From the NCBI RefSeq assembly GCF_025291715.1, contig NZ_JAMBIZ010000002.1, positions 1 to 64,000 on the forward strand: a DNA stretch of 64,000 nucleotides, read 5' to 3'. The notes below the pieces were generated by a model. The model made no database searches. It was not told the DNA's origin and saw only the letters and a list, made by a program, of their open reading frames with translations. The stretch's first letter is position 1. Each line of letters starts with the position of its first letter. This stretch comes from Metasolibacillus sp. (GTDB taxonomy: Bacteria; Bacillota; Bacilli; Bacillales_A; Planococcaceae). Below are positions 26,281 to 35,318 of this stretch, one piece after another. The translations under genes were made by a program, and so were the position numbers.

Positions 26281-27867
26281 ATGACAAAGCAAAACGATTC
26301 GACAAATCCAGAGGATATGACTTTAACCAATCGGCAAGGGCATCCGATTACGAACAATCAAAATTTACGAACTGTTGGTAATCGTGGTCCTGCGACACTT
26401 GAAAATTACGATTTTTTAGAGAAGCTTAGTCACTTTGACCGCGAAAGAATTTCTGAGCGTGTCGTGCATGCTCGTGGTGCTGGTGCGCATGGTTATTTTG
26501 AAACATACGGCGTTGTTGGTGACGAGCCCATTTCTAACTATACACGTGCAAAAGTCTTTCAAGATAAGGGCAAGCAAACACCCGTATTTGTGCGTTTCTC
26601 TACGGTAATTCATGGAGGTCATTCCCCTGAAACACTGCGAGATCCACGAGGCTTTGCAGTAAAGTTTTATACAGAGGATGGCAACTGGGATTTAGTCGGC
26701 AATAATTTAAAAATCTTCTTTATTCGTGATGCCATTAAGTTTCCAGATATGATTCATGCCTTTAAGCCTGATCCTATTACAAATATTCAAAGTGTGGAAC
26801 GCTTTTTTGATTTTTGTGCGAGCTCCCCAGAAACTTTCCATATGGTGACATTAGTCTACTCACCTTGGGGTATTCCAGCGAACTATCGCATGATGCAGGG
26901 CTCTGGTGTCAACACGTATAAATGGGTAAATCATGAAGGCAAGGCGGTGCTTGTGAAATATCATTGGGAGCCACTACAAGGCATTAAAAATTTAACACAA
27001 AAAGAAGCGGAAGAAATTCAAAAGGACAATTTCAATCATGCCACACAGGATTTATATGATGCGATTGAACGGGGAGAATATCCTGAATGGGAGCTCTATG
27101 TTCAAATTATGGAGGATGGTCCACATCCTGAGCTTGATTTTGACCCATTGGATGATACAAAGCTTTGGCCAAATGATCAGTTTCCGTGGCATCTTGTTGG
27201 CAAAATGGTATTGAATAAAAATCCTGAGGATTATTTTGCTGAGGTGGAGCAGGCAACGTTCGGCACTGGTGTACTTGTCGATGGCTTAGATTTTTCTGAT
27301 GATAAAATGTTACAAGGTCGCACGTTCTCCTATTCTGATACACAGCGTCATCGCGTAGGGGCAAACTATTTGCAGCTTCCAATTAATGCGCCGAAAAAGC
27401 ATGTTGCCACAAATCAAAGCGGCGGGCAAATGATGTATAAACGTGATTTAGCACCTGGGCAAAATCCACATGTTAATTATGAGCCTTCCATGTTAAATGG
27501 CTTAAAGGAAGCCACACAAAGCGGCAAAGAGTATACGCCATATGTCGAAGGAAATCTTGTACGTGAATCAATTGATCGTCAAAGTAATACAAAGCAAGCT
27601 GGCGAAACTTATCGCAATTTTGAGCAATGGGAACGCGACGAGCTGCTTGCCAATTTAATACGTGATCTATCGACTTGTCATATTGATATTCAAAAAGCCA
27701 TGATTGCTTTAGCAGAAGAAGCGGATGAGGAATACGGTCGCTTACTGAAGGAAGGCTTACAAAAAGCTCAAAGCGATGCTAATGCTTCCAAACCGCTTGG
27801 TAATACGAAGGGTGATAAAGCCCCACAAGATGCGATTAATAAAGGGCATGAGGCAGAGCCTTATTAA
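26281..27867 (+). CDS. heme catalase (KatX-like)
   Basis: 528 residues of the small-subunit monofunctional catalase class, which splits hydrogen peroxide. Active-site His is in [15 protein letters not shown], active-site Asn in [20 protein letters not shown], and the heme-ligand Tyr in [40 protein letters not shown] resembles B. subtilis KatX more than KatA. The C-terminus carries a 40-residue hydrophilic tail. GAAAGGAG is placed normally before the ATG. I see no PerR box or sigma-B promoter in the 140 bases upstream, so regulation is unclear. The gene is monocistronic with a strong terminator. Confidence 0.93.
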   Translation: MTKQNDSTNPEDMTLTNRQGHPITNNQNLRTVGNRGPATLENYDFLEKLSHFDRERISERVVHARGAGAHGYFETYGVVGDEPISNYTRAKVFQDKGKQTPVFVRFSTVIHGGHSPETLRDPRGFAVKFYTEDGNWDLVGNNLKIFFIRDAIKFPDMIHAFKPDPITNIQSVERFFDFCASSPETFHMVTLVYSPWGIPANYRMMQGSGVNTYKWVNHEGKAVLVKYHWEPLQGIKNLTQKEAEEIQKDNFNHATQDLYDAIERGEYPEWELYVQIMEDGPHPELDFDPLDDTKLWPNDQFPWHLVGKMVLNKNPEDYFAEVEQATFGTGVLVDGLDFSDDKMLQGRTFSYSDTQRHRVGANYLQLPINAPKKHVATNQSGGQMMYKRDLAPGQNPHVNYEPSMLNGLKEATQSGKEYTPYVEGNLVRESIDRQSNTKQAGETYRNFEQWERDELLANLIRDLSTCHIDIQKAMIALAEEADEEYGRLLKEGLQKAQSDANASKPLGNTKGDKAPQDAINKGHEAEPY

Positions 27868-27894
27868 AGGCCATCTTATTATGAAAAATATACT

Positions 27895-27942
27895 AAAAAA
27901 CGACGCAACTATCCGATACTAGATAGTTGCGTCGTTTTTTTT
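27895..27942 (+). terminator. strong terminator after catalase
   Basis: A perfect stem, CGACGCAACTATC with its complement around loop CGATACTA, flanked by A6 and T8. Confidence 0.9.
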
Positions 27943-28004
27943 GCTGTCTATTTGATAGGAGCATGTGTATAGCTAATCTAGTGTGTTGATCGGTTATTAA
28001 AAGT

Positions 28005-28189
28005 TTAAATGTACGGCATCAGCAAATTGTTATCTATACCTTCCCGAAAAAGATCTAATGATGAAAATAAAGCTAATACTTCATAAAAGTAGTTTCCCCT
28101 TTCAAATCAAGCAGTTGACCAACAGCATAGTTTTTAGGCATAATACTACAGTAAGGATTAAAATAAGTACTGCGTATGGATGATTCCAT
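28005..28189 (-). pseudogene. frameshifted gene fragment
   Basis: In the 442-base gap between catalase and asnB, the minus strand encodes a plausible peptide in two pieces: from an ATG at 28189 (YFNPYCSIMPKNYAVGQLL..., to about 28090) and, shifted by one base, EVLALFSSLDLFREGIDNNLL ending at 28005. The join near FMK/FYE looks like a single-base frameshift in a former reading frame of about 60 codons. There is no ribosome site and I do not recognise the family. Confidence 0.3.
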
Positions 28190-28209
28190 TATTTATGTTT
28201 TTAAATGAA

Positions 28210-28281
28210 CAGAAGCAATTGCTTCTGTCTAAAGTAGCCTGACTATTATTATTTGACATATAATCGAAGTACACATTTAAA
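28210..28281 (+). promoter_or_regulatory. asnB promoter and upstream palindrome
   Basis: TTGACA (28253-28258), 17 bases, TTTAAA (28276-28281), about 28 bases before the start codon. A perfect 18-base palindrome CAGAAGCAATTGCTTCTG (28210-28227) lies 25 bases upstream of the -35 and could be an operator or the end of an upstream transcript. Confidence 0.55.
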
Positions 28282-28309
28282 TAGAGATTTTTAAGGGAGA
28301 TTAATAAAT

Positions 28310-30136
28310 ATGTGTGGATTTACTGGATTTATCGGCGAGGTGGACAATTCACCAGCCGTTTTAGAAAATATGATGAATCAAATTATTCATCGTGGACCTG
28401 ATAGTGGTGGACAATTTAATGAAGGGATTGCCAATCTTGGCTTCCGTCGTTTGAGCATTATCGACTTGGCACATGGCTCACAGCCTTTATTTAATGAAGA
28501 TAATTCGCTTGTGTTGATTTTTAATGGGGAAATTTACAATTTCCAAACGATTCGTGAGGATTTAATTGAAAAGGGGCATGTCTTTACAACACAGACAGAT
28601 AGCGAGATTTTATTGCATGGTTATGAGGAGTATGGACCAAAGCTTGTGCAAAAGCTGCGCGGGATGTTTGCGTTCGTTATTTGGGATCGCAATAACCAAA
28701 AATTATTTGCGGCACGTGACCATTTCGGGATTAAGCCGTTTTACTACGGGCAAATGAATGGTACGCTGTTTTTTGGCTCGGAAATTAAGAGCTTTTTACC
28801 GCATCCACATTTTACGAAAGAGCTTAATAAACAGGCATTAAAGCCTTATTTAACGTTCCAATACCCTGTTTTGAATGAAACGTTTTTCAAAGGCATTTTC
28901 AAATTGCCTGCTGCTCATTATATGACATATGAAAATGGACAGCTTACAATTGAGCGCTACTGGGAGCCAAGCTATGCGCCTGAGGAGCGCCCATTAGATA
29001 AAATTATCGAGGATATTGATGATGCGGTGCGTGAGTCTGTTGCGGCACACACGATTGCAGATGTAAAGGTCGGTTCATTTTTATCAAGTGGTGTGGATTC
29101 AAGCTATGTGGCAAGCGTGCTACGCCCTGATAAAACGTTTACGGTTGGCTTTAGCGCTGAGAACTTCTCTGAAATTGATAATGCAGTTGAATTATCAAAA
29201 GAGCTTGGTATCGAAAATGTCAATGAAACATTGAATCCAGATGAGTGCTTTGCTGATTTAGGTAAAATTCAATATATGATGGACGAGCCACATTCGAATC
29301 CGTCGATTGTACCCCTTTACTATTTGGCACGCTTAGCACGTCAGCATGTAACTGTTGTTTTATCTGGTGAAGGTGCAGACGAATTATTCGGTGGCTATGA
29401 TGAATATACAGACACACCAAATATGAAAAAATTCAAAAGCCTCCCTTCTCCAATTCGTGCTTTAGCAAATATTGCCGGGGCAATTATGCCAAACAGCAAA
29501 ATTGGTGGCTTAGCAAGACGTGCAAAATTGCCTGTTGAGCAAACATTTATCGGACAAGCGCGCATTTTTGAGGAGCATGAATCTGCAGCAATTTTAACAG
29601 ATGATTTCAATAATGCTCCTTCTGTTCAAGATATCGTTAGCCCTTACTATAAAAAATTCCAAGGGCAGGATGATGTAACGAAGAAGCAGCTGTTAGATTT
29701 AAATTTATGGATTGTTGATGATATTTTACTGAAGGCGGATAAAATGTCGATGGCGCATTCGATTGAATTGCGTGTACCCCTTCTTGACCGTGAAATGATG
29801 GATGTAGCGGCATCTGTGCCAACACGCTATCGTGTCAATGAAGAAAATACGAAATATGCATTCCGTCAAGCAGCGCGTGAGGCACTGCCAGAAGCGTGGG
29901 CAAATCGTAAAAAAATCGGCTTCCCTGTACCAATTCGCCACTGGTTGCGCGATGAGAAATATGTCAAGGAAGTACGTGCACTGTTTAGCAGTGATATTGC
30001 TGCACAATTTTTCGATCGTGATAAAATTTTAGCATTGCTGGATTCACATATTGCAGGAACAACAAATAGCCAGCGTAAAATTTGGTCCATTTACATGTTC
30101 CTTGTTTGGTATAACGAATACTTTGTAAAGCAATAA
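28310..30136 (+). CDS. asnB: asparagine synthetase (glutamine-hydrolysing)
   Basis: 608 residues. The N-terminal class II glutamine amidotransferase begins directly with the nucleophile (MCGFTGFIGE, Cys2) and has HRGPDSGG, FRRLSIID and FNGEIYN. The C-terminal synthetase domain has the PP-loop GSFLSSGVDSS, then LSGEGADELFGGYDEY and ADKMSMAHSIELRVPLLD. It makes asparagine from aspartate, glutamine and ATP. Length and sequence are close to B. subtilis AsnO (YisO), the sporulation paralogue, so that orthology is possible. The C39-like lipoprotein gene follows after 24 bases. Confidence 0.95.
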   Translation: MCGFTGFIGEVDNSPAVLENMMNQIIHRGPDSGGQFNEGIANLGFRRLSIIDLAHGSQPLFNEDNSLVLIFNGEIYNFQTIREDLIEKGHVFTTQTDSEILLHGYEEYGPKLVQKLRGMFAFVIWDRNNQKLFAARDHFGIKPFYYGQMNGTLFFGSEIKSFLPHPHFTKELNKQALKPYLTFQYPVLNETFFKGIFKLPAAHYMTYENGQLTIERYWEPSYAPEERPLDKIIEDIDDAVRESVAAHTIADVKVGSFLSSGVDSSYVASVLRPDKTFTVGFSAENFSEIDNAVELSKELGIENVNETLNPDECFADLGKIQYMMDEPHSNPSIVPLYYLARLARQHVTVVLSGEGADELFGGYDEYTDTPNMKKFKSLPSPIRALANIAGAIMPNSKIGGLARRAKLPVEQTFIGQARIFEEHESAAILTDDFNNAPSVQDIVSPYYKKFQGQDDVTKKQLLDLNLWIVDDILLKADKMSMAHSIELRVPLLDREMMDVAASVPTRYRVNEENTKYAFRQAAREALPEAWANRKKIGFPVPIRHWLRDEKYVKEVRALFSSDIAAQFFDRDKILALLDSHIAGTTNSQRKIWSIYMFLVWYNEYFVKQ

Positions 30137-30160
30137 TTTTTTAGAAAGGATGACTGCGAA

Positions 30161-31126
30161 TTGAGACGACTATTTTTGATGACGTTACTTTTCGCAATAG
30201 TCATCCTTTCGAGCTGTCAAAGTTCAAAGCTTTTGCCAGTAAATCATGAGGCTGCTAATTTTTCTGATGAGCTAACGATTTATACAGTAGAATTTTATAG
30301 TCGTGTTGCTGTACCACATGTGGAGGTTGCAATTGAGCAGCAAGGCACAGAGGTCGCACGTGCCACATCGTCAGTGGATGGCATTGCTAAATTTGCACAG
30401 CTGCTAGAAAAGGAGCAGTATGAGGCAGTTATATACCATGCGAATGGGCAGGAGCAATCACGCACTCCCTTTACCTTTGATAAAAGCAAACCAAACTTGT
30501 TTATTGAAACCATCTACCCTAACGCGCAAGCTGGATTAGCTGTGCCTATTGTGTTGCAAAATCCAGAGCTACCAAATGGCTGTGAAATTACATCACTCAC
30601 TGCGATGCTCAACTATTTTAGTATCGACACAGATAAAATGACGATGAAGCGCAACTATTTGCCGAGACAAGCAACAGAAATTCGTGGCGGGATACGCTAC
30701 GGTCCTGATCCAGAGCTTGCCTATGCTGGCAATCCTGCAAGTGCAACAGATGGCTTCTATGTCTTTGCGAACCCTATTGCGCAGGCGGCAAATACCATTT
30801 TAGAGGAACAAGCCTCTCCATTGCGTGCCTCAAATATTACAGGTGCTTCACAGCAGGAAATTCTTGCATATGTTGAGCAAGGCTACCCTGTTTTAACATG
30901 GGTCACAATTGATTGGCAAGCACCGCGAACGAATCGCTTTTGGATTGTTGGGGAAACAGGTGAAAAGCATCCTATTTATAGCAATTTGCATGCGGTTGTG
31001 CTGACAGGGGCAAGCAAAAATAGCGTCACAATTATGAATCCATTGCATGGCGATGAAATCGTCGATATCAATACATTTTTCTCAAGCTATCAAGCACTTG
31101 GTTCACATGCGGTTGTCATACAGTAA
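30161..31126 (+). CDS. C39-like peptidase lipoprotein
   Basis: 321 residues with a lipoprotein signal (LSSCQSSK, Cys about 19). An Ig/transthyretin-like segment (about 40-120) precedes a C39_2-type papain-fold domain: PNGCEITSLTAMLNYF holds the catalytic Cys, and the His is in HAVVLTGASKNSVTIMNPLHG with the following Asp/Asn. It probably acts on the outer face of the membrane. The TTG start has AAGGATGA upstream. The 24-base gap to asnB suggests co-transcription, with no obvious functional link. Confidence 0.82.
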   Translation: MRRLFLMTLLFAIVILSSCQSSKLLPVNHEAANFSDELTIYTVEFYSRVAVPHVEVAIEQQGTEVARATSSVDGIAKFAQLLEKEQYEAVIYHANGQEQSRTPFTFDKSKPNLFIETIYPNAQAGLAVPIVLQNPELPNGCEITSLTAMLNYFSIDTDKMTMKRNYLPRQATEIRGGIRYGPDPELAYAGNPASATDGFYVFANPIAQAANTILEEQASPLRASNITGASQQEILAYVEQGYPVLTWVTIDWQAPRTNRFWIVGETGEKHPIYSNLHAVVLTGASKNSVTIMNPLHGDEIVDINTFFSSYQALGSHAVVIQ

Positions 31127-31155
31127 AAAGCGCCCTTTTATAAGGACGCTTTTTA
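31125..31155 (+). terminator. terminator after the C39-like gene
   Basis: AAAAAGCGCCCTT pairs with AAGGACGCTTTTT (one mismatch) around a TTAT loop, starting in the stop codon. Confidence 0.8.
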
Positions 31156-31173
31156 TTTATTAGCTATCAGCAA

Positions 31174-31806
31174 CTATTTTATTCGCTTAAAATAGCCATA
31201 TGACACATGGTAGCGCTCGTAGTCAATTTCCTCTAATGCTGCTTTGTCAAATACCTCATAGTAAATGGCGCCACCAATTAAATAGTGGCACGGCTTACTA
31301 TTAGCATCTTTCACTTTAAACTTTTTGTTTTCAATGCCTTCAACGGTAATTTCCTTCATCAGCTTCTTTTCCGTGCCATAGACATCATATGTTTCAAGCC
31401 CAATTTCAAAGCCGAGCTTTTGATAGAAGTTATTCGCTTGCACATCATCCCTTGTATAAAGCTCAATAAATTCAATCGCTGTCTTTTCAAGCTCCTGTAA
31501 CGCTGCCTTATACATCTTCATGCCGATGCCTCTTGATTGATGGTCAGGATGCACCGCAATTACTGGTAAAAATGCACCTAAGCCTTCTGATAAAATGGTT
31601 GTTTTTTGTTCCTCCGTATCAAGAACTAAATCAATTAATCCTATGACTGCGTCATCTTCCACTGCAATCAATTCAATCGCTGGGCGTCCATCGAATGTTG
31701 GCTTTTTTGTCACAACATCCTCATACATCGCTGTATGTAAATAGGCTAAAACTCTGCAGCGTAGCCAGCTTTCCTCGTATTGTGGTGCATATGGTATAAT
31801 TTTCAT
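31174..31806 (-). CDS. GNAT-family N-acetyltransferase
   Basis: 210 residues. The acetyl-CoA-binding signature is in motif A (VIAVHPDHQSRGIGMKMYKAAL, about 86-107), followed by ELYTRDDVQANNFYQKLGFEIG. A C-terminal extension of about 55 residues after the GNAT fold reads NSKPCHYLIGGAIYYEVF. The acceptor is unknown. It stands alone between two convergent or tandem operons, with repeat array B upstream of its promoter region. Confidence 0.85.
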   Translation of the reverse strand: MKIIPYAPQYEESWLRCRVLAYLHTAMYEDVVTKKPTFDGRPAIELIAVEDDAVIGLIDLVLDTEEQKTTILSEGLGAFLPVIAVHPDHQSRGIGMKMYKAALQELEKTAIEFIELYTRDDVQANNFYQKLGFEIGLETYDVYGTEKKLMKEITVEGIENKKFKVKDANSKPCHYLIGGAIYYEVFDKAALEEIDYERYHVSYGYFKRIK

Positions 31807-31895
31807 CCGTGTACTCCTCTTTCATGAAAAATATGCTACTGCTATTTTTCTTCATTATAGCAATTATTTCCTTATGGTGGCATAATAACACTGAT

Positions 31896-31987
31896 GATAT
31901 CAGCGGGTTTTAATGATATATCAGCGCTTTTCCGATTATATCAGCGACTTTCTACAATATATCGGCGATTTCTGCAATATATCAGCG
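31896..31987 (-). repeat. 20/21-bp periodic array B (5 units)
   Basis: ATATC(A/G)GCG begins at 31897, 31918, 31938, 31959 and 31979, a 21-20-21-20 spacing. On the minus strand the units read AAAGTCGCTGATATATTGCAG with variations mostly in the last seven bases (AAATCGCCGATATATTGTAG, AAAGTCGCTGATATAATCGG and so on). The array starts about 15 bases past the terminator of the ilv-leu operon. Confidence 0.85.
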
Positions 31988-32003
31988 ACTTTGCCTATTT
32001 TAT

Positions 32004-32043
32004 AAAAAAGATGAGCCTAGTGTATCACTAAGCTCATCTTTTT
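32004..32043 (-). terminator. terminator of the ilv-leu operon
   Basis: AAAAGATGAGC and GCTCATCTTTT flank an inner TTAGTG/CACTA stem; T6 follows on the minus strand. Confidence 0.85.
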
Positions 32044-32053
32044 CCTCATTATT

Positions 32054-32644
32054 CTATTCAAAAACAACTCGTTTTGCCTCATAGGCAGCAATTTCGTCCT
32101 CATATTTGAATGTCAAAGCGATTTCGTCCCAGCCGTTTAATAGCATTTCTTTATAGTATGGGTCGATGTTGAAGCTGTACACTTTTGATGCTGCTGTAAC
32201 TGTTTGTGCCTCCAAGTTGACTTCGATTTCTTGTGCCTGCTGTAAGCCTTGTGCTAATAGCTCGTCACATTCTGCTTCTGTTAGCTTGATTGGCAAAATG
32301 CCATTTTTGAAGCAGTTGTTATGGAAAATGTCGGCGAAGCTTGGCGCGATGACGACGTGGAAGCCGTAATCTAAAATTGCCCATGGTGCATGCTCACGTG
32401 AGGAGCCACAGCCGAAATTGTCTTGTGCGACTAAAATTTCTGCTTCCTTGTATTCAGGCTTGTTTAGCACGAAGCCTTCGATTTCATTGCCCTCTTTATC
32501 AAAACGCCAGTGGTAAAATAAAAATTCACCAAAGCCTGTGCGTTCAATGCGCTTTAAAAATTCCTTTGAAATGATTTGGTCTGTATCTACGTTTTTTCGA
32601 TCAAGCGGTGCATATACGCTTTTCACAATATTAATTGGTTCCAT
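32054..32644 (-). CDS. leuD: 3-isopropylmalate dehydratase small subunit
   Basis: 196 residues, the usual length. It pairs with LeuC to isomerise 2- to 3-isopropylmalate in leucine synthesis and contributes the swivel domain: VDTDQIISKEFLKR, DNFGCGSSREHAPWA and the VIAPSFADIFHNNCFKNGILP block are intact. It is the last gene of the operon, 13 bases after leuC. Confidence 0.96.
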   Translation of the reverse strand: MEPINIVKSVYAPLDRKNVDTDQIISKEFLKRIERTGFGEFLFYHWRFDKEGNEIEGFVLNKPEYKEAEILVAQDNFGCGSSREHAPWAILDYGFHVVIAPSFADIFHNNCFKNGILPIKLTEAECDELLAQGLQQAQEIEVNLEAQTVTAASKVYSFNIDPYYKEMLLNGWDEIALTFKYEDEIAAYEAKRVVFE

Positions 32645-32657
32645 CGTCTTCTCTCCC

Positions 32658-34064
32658 CTACGCTTCTTGCTTCTCTAGTTGTCGCACATCTACGAAATGG
32701 CCATAGATGCCTGCCGCTGCTGCCATTGCAGGGCTGACTAAATGCGTGCGTGCACCAGCGCCTTGACGCCCTTCAAAGTTACGATTTGATGTAGATGCAC
32801 AGCGCTCACCAAATGGAATGACATCCTCGTTCATTCCTAGACACGCTGAGCAGCCTGATTCGCGCCATTCAAAGCCTGCTTCGATAAAGACTTTGTCTAA
32901 GCCTTCTGCCTCTGCAGCGATTTTCGTTGAGTGAGATCCTGGCACTACAATACCTGTTACATTTGGATGTAGCTTATTGCCTTTAACAACACTTGCAGCC
33001 GCACGTAAATCGGATAGACGTGAGTTTGTACAAGAGCCGATAAAGACATGCTGAATTTCGATTGATGTAATCGGCTGTCCTTCCTCTAGACCCATGTAAG
33101 CAAGCGCTTTTTGTAGCGCTTGTTTATCTGATTCGTTGTCATAATCGGTTGCTGTTGGTACAGTTTTCGATACACCTGTACCCATCGCTGGGTTTGTTCC
33201 CCATGTTACGACAGGCTCGATTTCATTTGCATCAATTTCTAAGACAACATCATAGCTAGCACCTTCATCTGATGCAAGGCTTAGCCAGTAGGCTGCTGCC
33301 TCATCAAATTGCTTTTGTGGTGCAAAGCGGCGACCGCGTAAAAATTCAACTGTCGTTTCGTCAGGGGAAATTAAGCCTGCTTTCGCTCCTGCTTCAATGG
33401 ACATATTACAAATCGTCATGCGCTCTTCCATCGTTAAATTGCGAATCACCTCACCTGTATATTCCACGATATGTCCTGTGCCGACACCGATGCCCCATTT
33501 CGCGATAATCGCCAAAATGATATCCTTTGCTGTTACGCCAGCGCCAAGCTTACCGTTTACGCGAATTTCCATTGTTGGTGGCTTCGTTTGCCATAGTGTT
33601 TGCGTCGAAAGTACATGCTCTACTTCCGATGTACCAATACCGAATGCGATTGCGCCAAATGCACCGTGTGTTGATGTGTGCGAGTCACCGCAAACGATTG
33701 TTTTCCCTGGCTGTGTTAAGCCAAGCTCTGGACCGATAACGTGGACAATTCCTTGATCTGGATGCCCCATATCTGCAAGCTGTACGCCAAATTCCTTGGC
33801 GTTGTCTGCTAATGTCGTAATTTGCTTTTTCGCGATGGGGTCATTGATTGTCGGTAAATTTTTCGTTGGTACGTTATGATCCATTGTCGCAAAGCATAGG
33901 TCTGTGCGGCGCACTTTGCGGTTATTTAAGCGCAAGCCTTCAAATGCTTGCGGGCTTGTTACCTCATGAATTAAATGCAGGTCGATATATAGTAGGTCGG
34001 GCTTGCCTGCTTCTTGATGTACGATATGTGATGCCCAAATTTTTTCAATAATATTTTTTGCCAT
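32658..34064 (-). CDS. leuC: 3-isopropylmalate dehydratase large subunit
   Basis: 468 residues from the ATG at 34064, which has GGTGAG five bases upstream. [4Fe-4S] subunit of isopropylmalate isomerase: [24 protein letters not shown], the cluster cysteines in FIGSCTNSR and GCSACLGMN, and NRNFEGRQG. It sits 15 bases after leuB and 13 before leuD. Confidence 0.96.
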   Translation of the reverse strand: MAKNIIEKIWASHIVHQEAGKPDLLYIDLHLIHEVTSPQAFEGLRLNNRKVRRTDLCFATMDHNVPTKNLPTINDPIAKKQITTLADNAKEFGVQLADMGHPDQGIVHVIGPELGLTQPGKTIVCGDSHTSTHGAFGAIAFGIGTSEVEHVLSTQTLWQTKPPTMEIRVNGKLGAGVTAKDIILAIIAKWGIGVGTGHIVEYTGEVIRNLTMEERMTICNMSIEAGAKAGLISPDETTVEFLRGRRFAPQKQFDEAAAYWLSLASDEGASYDVVLEIDANEIEPVVTWGTNPAMGTGVSKTVPTATDYDNESDKQALQKALAYMGLEEGQPITSIEIQHVFIGSCTNSRLSDLRAAASVVKGNKLHPNVTGIVVPGSHSTKIAAEAEGLDKVFIEAGFEWRESGCSACLGMNEDVIPFGERCASTSNRNFEGRQGAGARTHLVSPAMAAAAGIYGHFVDVRQLEKQEA

Positions 34065-34079
34065 TGTACTCACCAATCC

Positions 34080-35180
34080 TTAAATGTATGAAATCATAAT
34101 ACTGTCTGAAACAAAGCTCGTATCAATTTCATTAATTACTTTATCTGTCCATTCATCTGTAGATAAAACGCGCGTTCCATCCTGTGCTAAGTCTGCTGTG
34201 AAGTAACCATCATCGAATACAGCACTCACCGCACGCTCAATTTCTGCCGCCTCTTCTTTTAAGCCGAATGAATATTGCAGCATCATCGCCACCGATAAAA
34301 TCGTTGCGGCTGGATTTGCAATGCCTTGACCTGCAATTTCTGGTGCTGAACCATGCACTGGCTCATATAAGCCGAAGTTATCACCGCGAATTGAAGCGGA
34401 TGGTAATACACCTAAAGAGCCTGTAATAACAGAGGCTTCATCGCTTAAAATATCACCAAACATGTTTTCCGTTACTACGACATCATAATGACCTGGGTTT
34501 GTAATCAGCTTCATGGCAACAGAATCGACTAAATTATGCTCCACTTGCACATCAGGATAGCTTTTCTTCTTTTCTTCTACCACTTCACGCCATAAACGTG
34601 ATGTATCTAACACATTCGCTTTATCTACAGAGCAAAGCTTACCTCGGCGTAATCTCGCTAGTTCAAAGGCATTGTCTACAATGCGCTCAATTTCCTCACG
34701 TGAATATACGCATGTATCAACAGCTGCTTGTGCTGTTTTTTTACGTGGTTCACCGAAATAAATGCCGCCTGTTAATTCACGTACAATCATTAAATCAACG
34801 TTTTCTGCCACCTCGCGCTTTAATGGAGAAGAAGCAAGTAAACTTGGGAATGCCTTCACTGGACGGAGGTTCGCAAATAAATCAAAGTGCTTACGAATTT
34901 GTAGCAAGCCTTTTTCTGGGCGTAAATGCGTTGGGTTGTTATCCCACTTCGGTCCACCTACAGCACCTAATAAAATTGCGTCACTTTGCTCACACATTTG
35001 AATCGTTTCATTTGGCAGTGGGTTATTGAATTGGTCGATTGCTGCACCACCAATCGCAGCGTAGCCTAAATGAAATGTATGATTGAAACGTTTGCCAATC
35101 ACTTGTAATACTCGAACTGCTGAAGCAATTACTTCAGGTCCAATGCCATCTCCAGGTAATACTGTAATTTTCTTTTCCAT
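34080..35180 (-). CDS. leuB: 3-isopropylmalate dehydrogenase
   Basis: 366 residues from the ATG at 35180, six bases after AAGGATAGGTG. NAD-dependent oxidative decarboxylation of 3-isopropylmalate. ITVLPGDGIGPEV, LLGAVGGPKWD, RELTGGIYFGEPR, the substrate-binding NMFGDILSDEA and EPVHGSAPEIAGQGIANP are present. It is preceded by a structured 139-base spacer after leuA. Confidence 0.96.
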   Translation of the reverse strand: MEKKITVLPGDGIGPEVIASAVRVLQVIGKRFNHTFHLGYAAIGGAAIDQFNNPLPNETIQMCEQSDAILLGAVGGPKWDNNPTHLRPEKGLLQIRKHFDLFANLRPVKAFPSLLASSPLKREVAENVDLMIVRELTGGIYFGEPRKKTAQAAVDTCVYSREEIERIVDNAFELARLRRGKLCSVDKANVLDTSRLWREVVEEKKKSYPDVQVEHNLVDSVAMKLITNPGHYDVVVTENMFGDILSDEASVITGSLGVLPSASIRGDNFGLYEPVHGSAPEIAGQGIANPAATILSVAMMLQYSFGLKEEAAEIERAVSAVFDDGYFTADLAQDGTRVLSTDEWTDKVINEIDTSFVSDSIMISYI

Positions 35181-35218
35181 AAAAAACACCTATCCTTCTT
35201 CGCGTTATTCTTTGAAGT

Positions 35219-35304
35219 AATGCGAGGCATTTACATAGCCCCGCATTCATTTCTATCCCGTATTCACGGGCAGTAATTGCTTTGCTATTGATCACAACTG
35301 CCCG
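35219..35304 (-). other. two hairpins in the leuA-leuB spacer
   Basis: CGGGCAGT/ACTGCCCG (35267-35304) and AATGCG-GGC/GCC-CGCATT with one mismatch (35219-35247) fold one after the other. Neither is followed by a T-run on the minus strand, so they look like mRNA structures rather than terminators. Confidence 0.55.
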
Positions 35305-35318
35305 CAAAAGTTTTCGCT

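Noticed and set aside
27943-28309. Transposase or integrase remnant in the catalase-asnB gap
   Set aside because: The readable peptide has no transposase motif and there are no terminal inverted repeats or target duplications.
31896-31987. CRISPR array
   Set aside because: The conserved word is about 9-12 bases and the period 20-21, too short for CRISPR repeats and spacers, and there are no cas genes.
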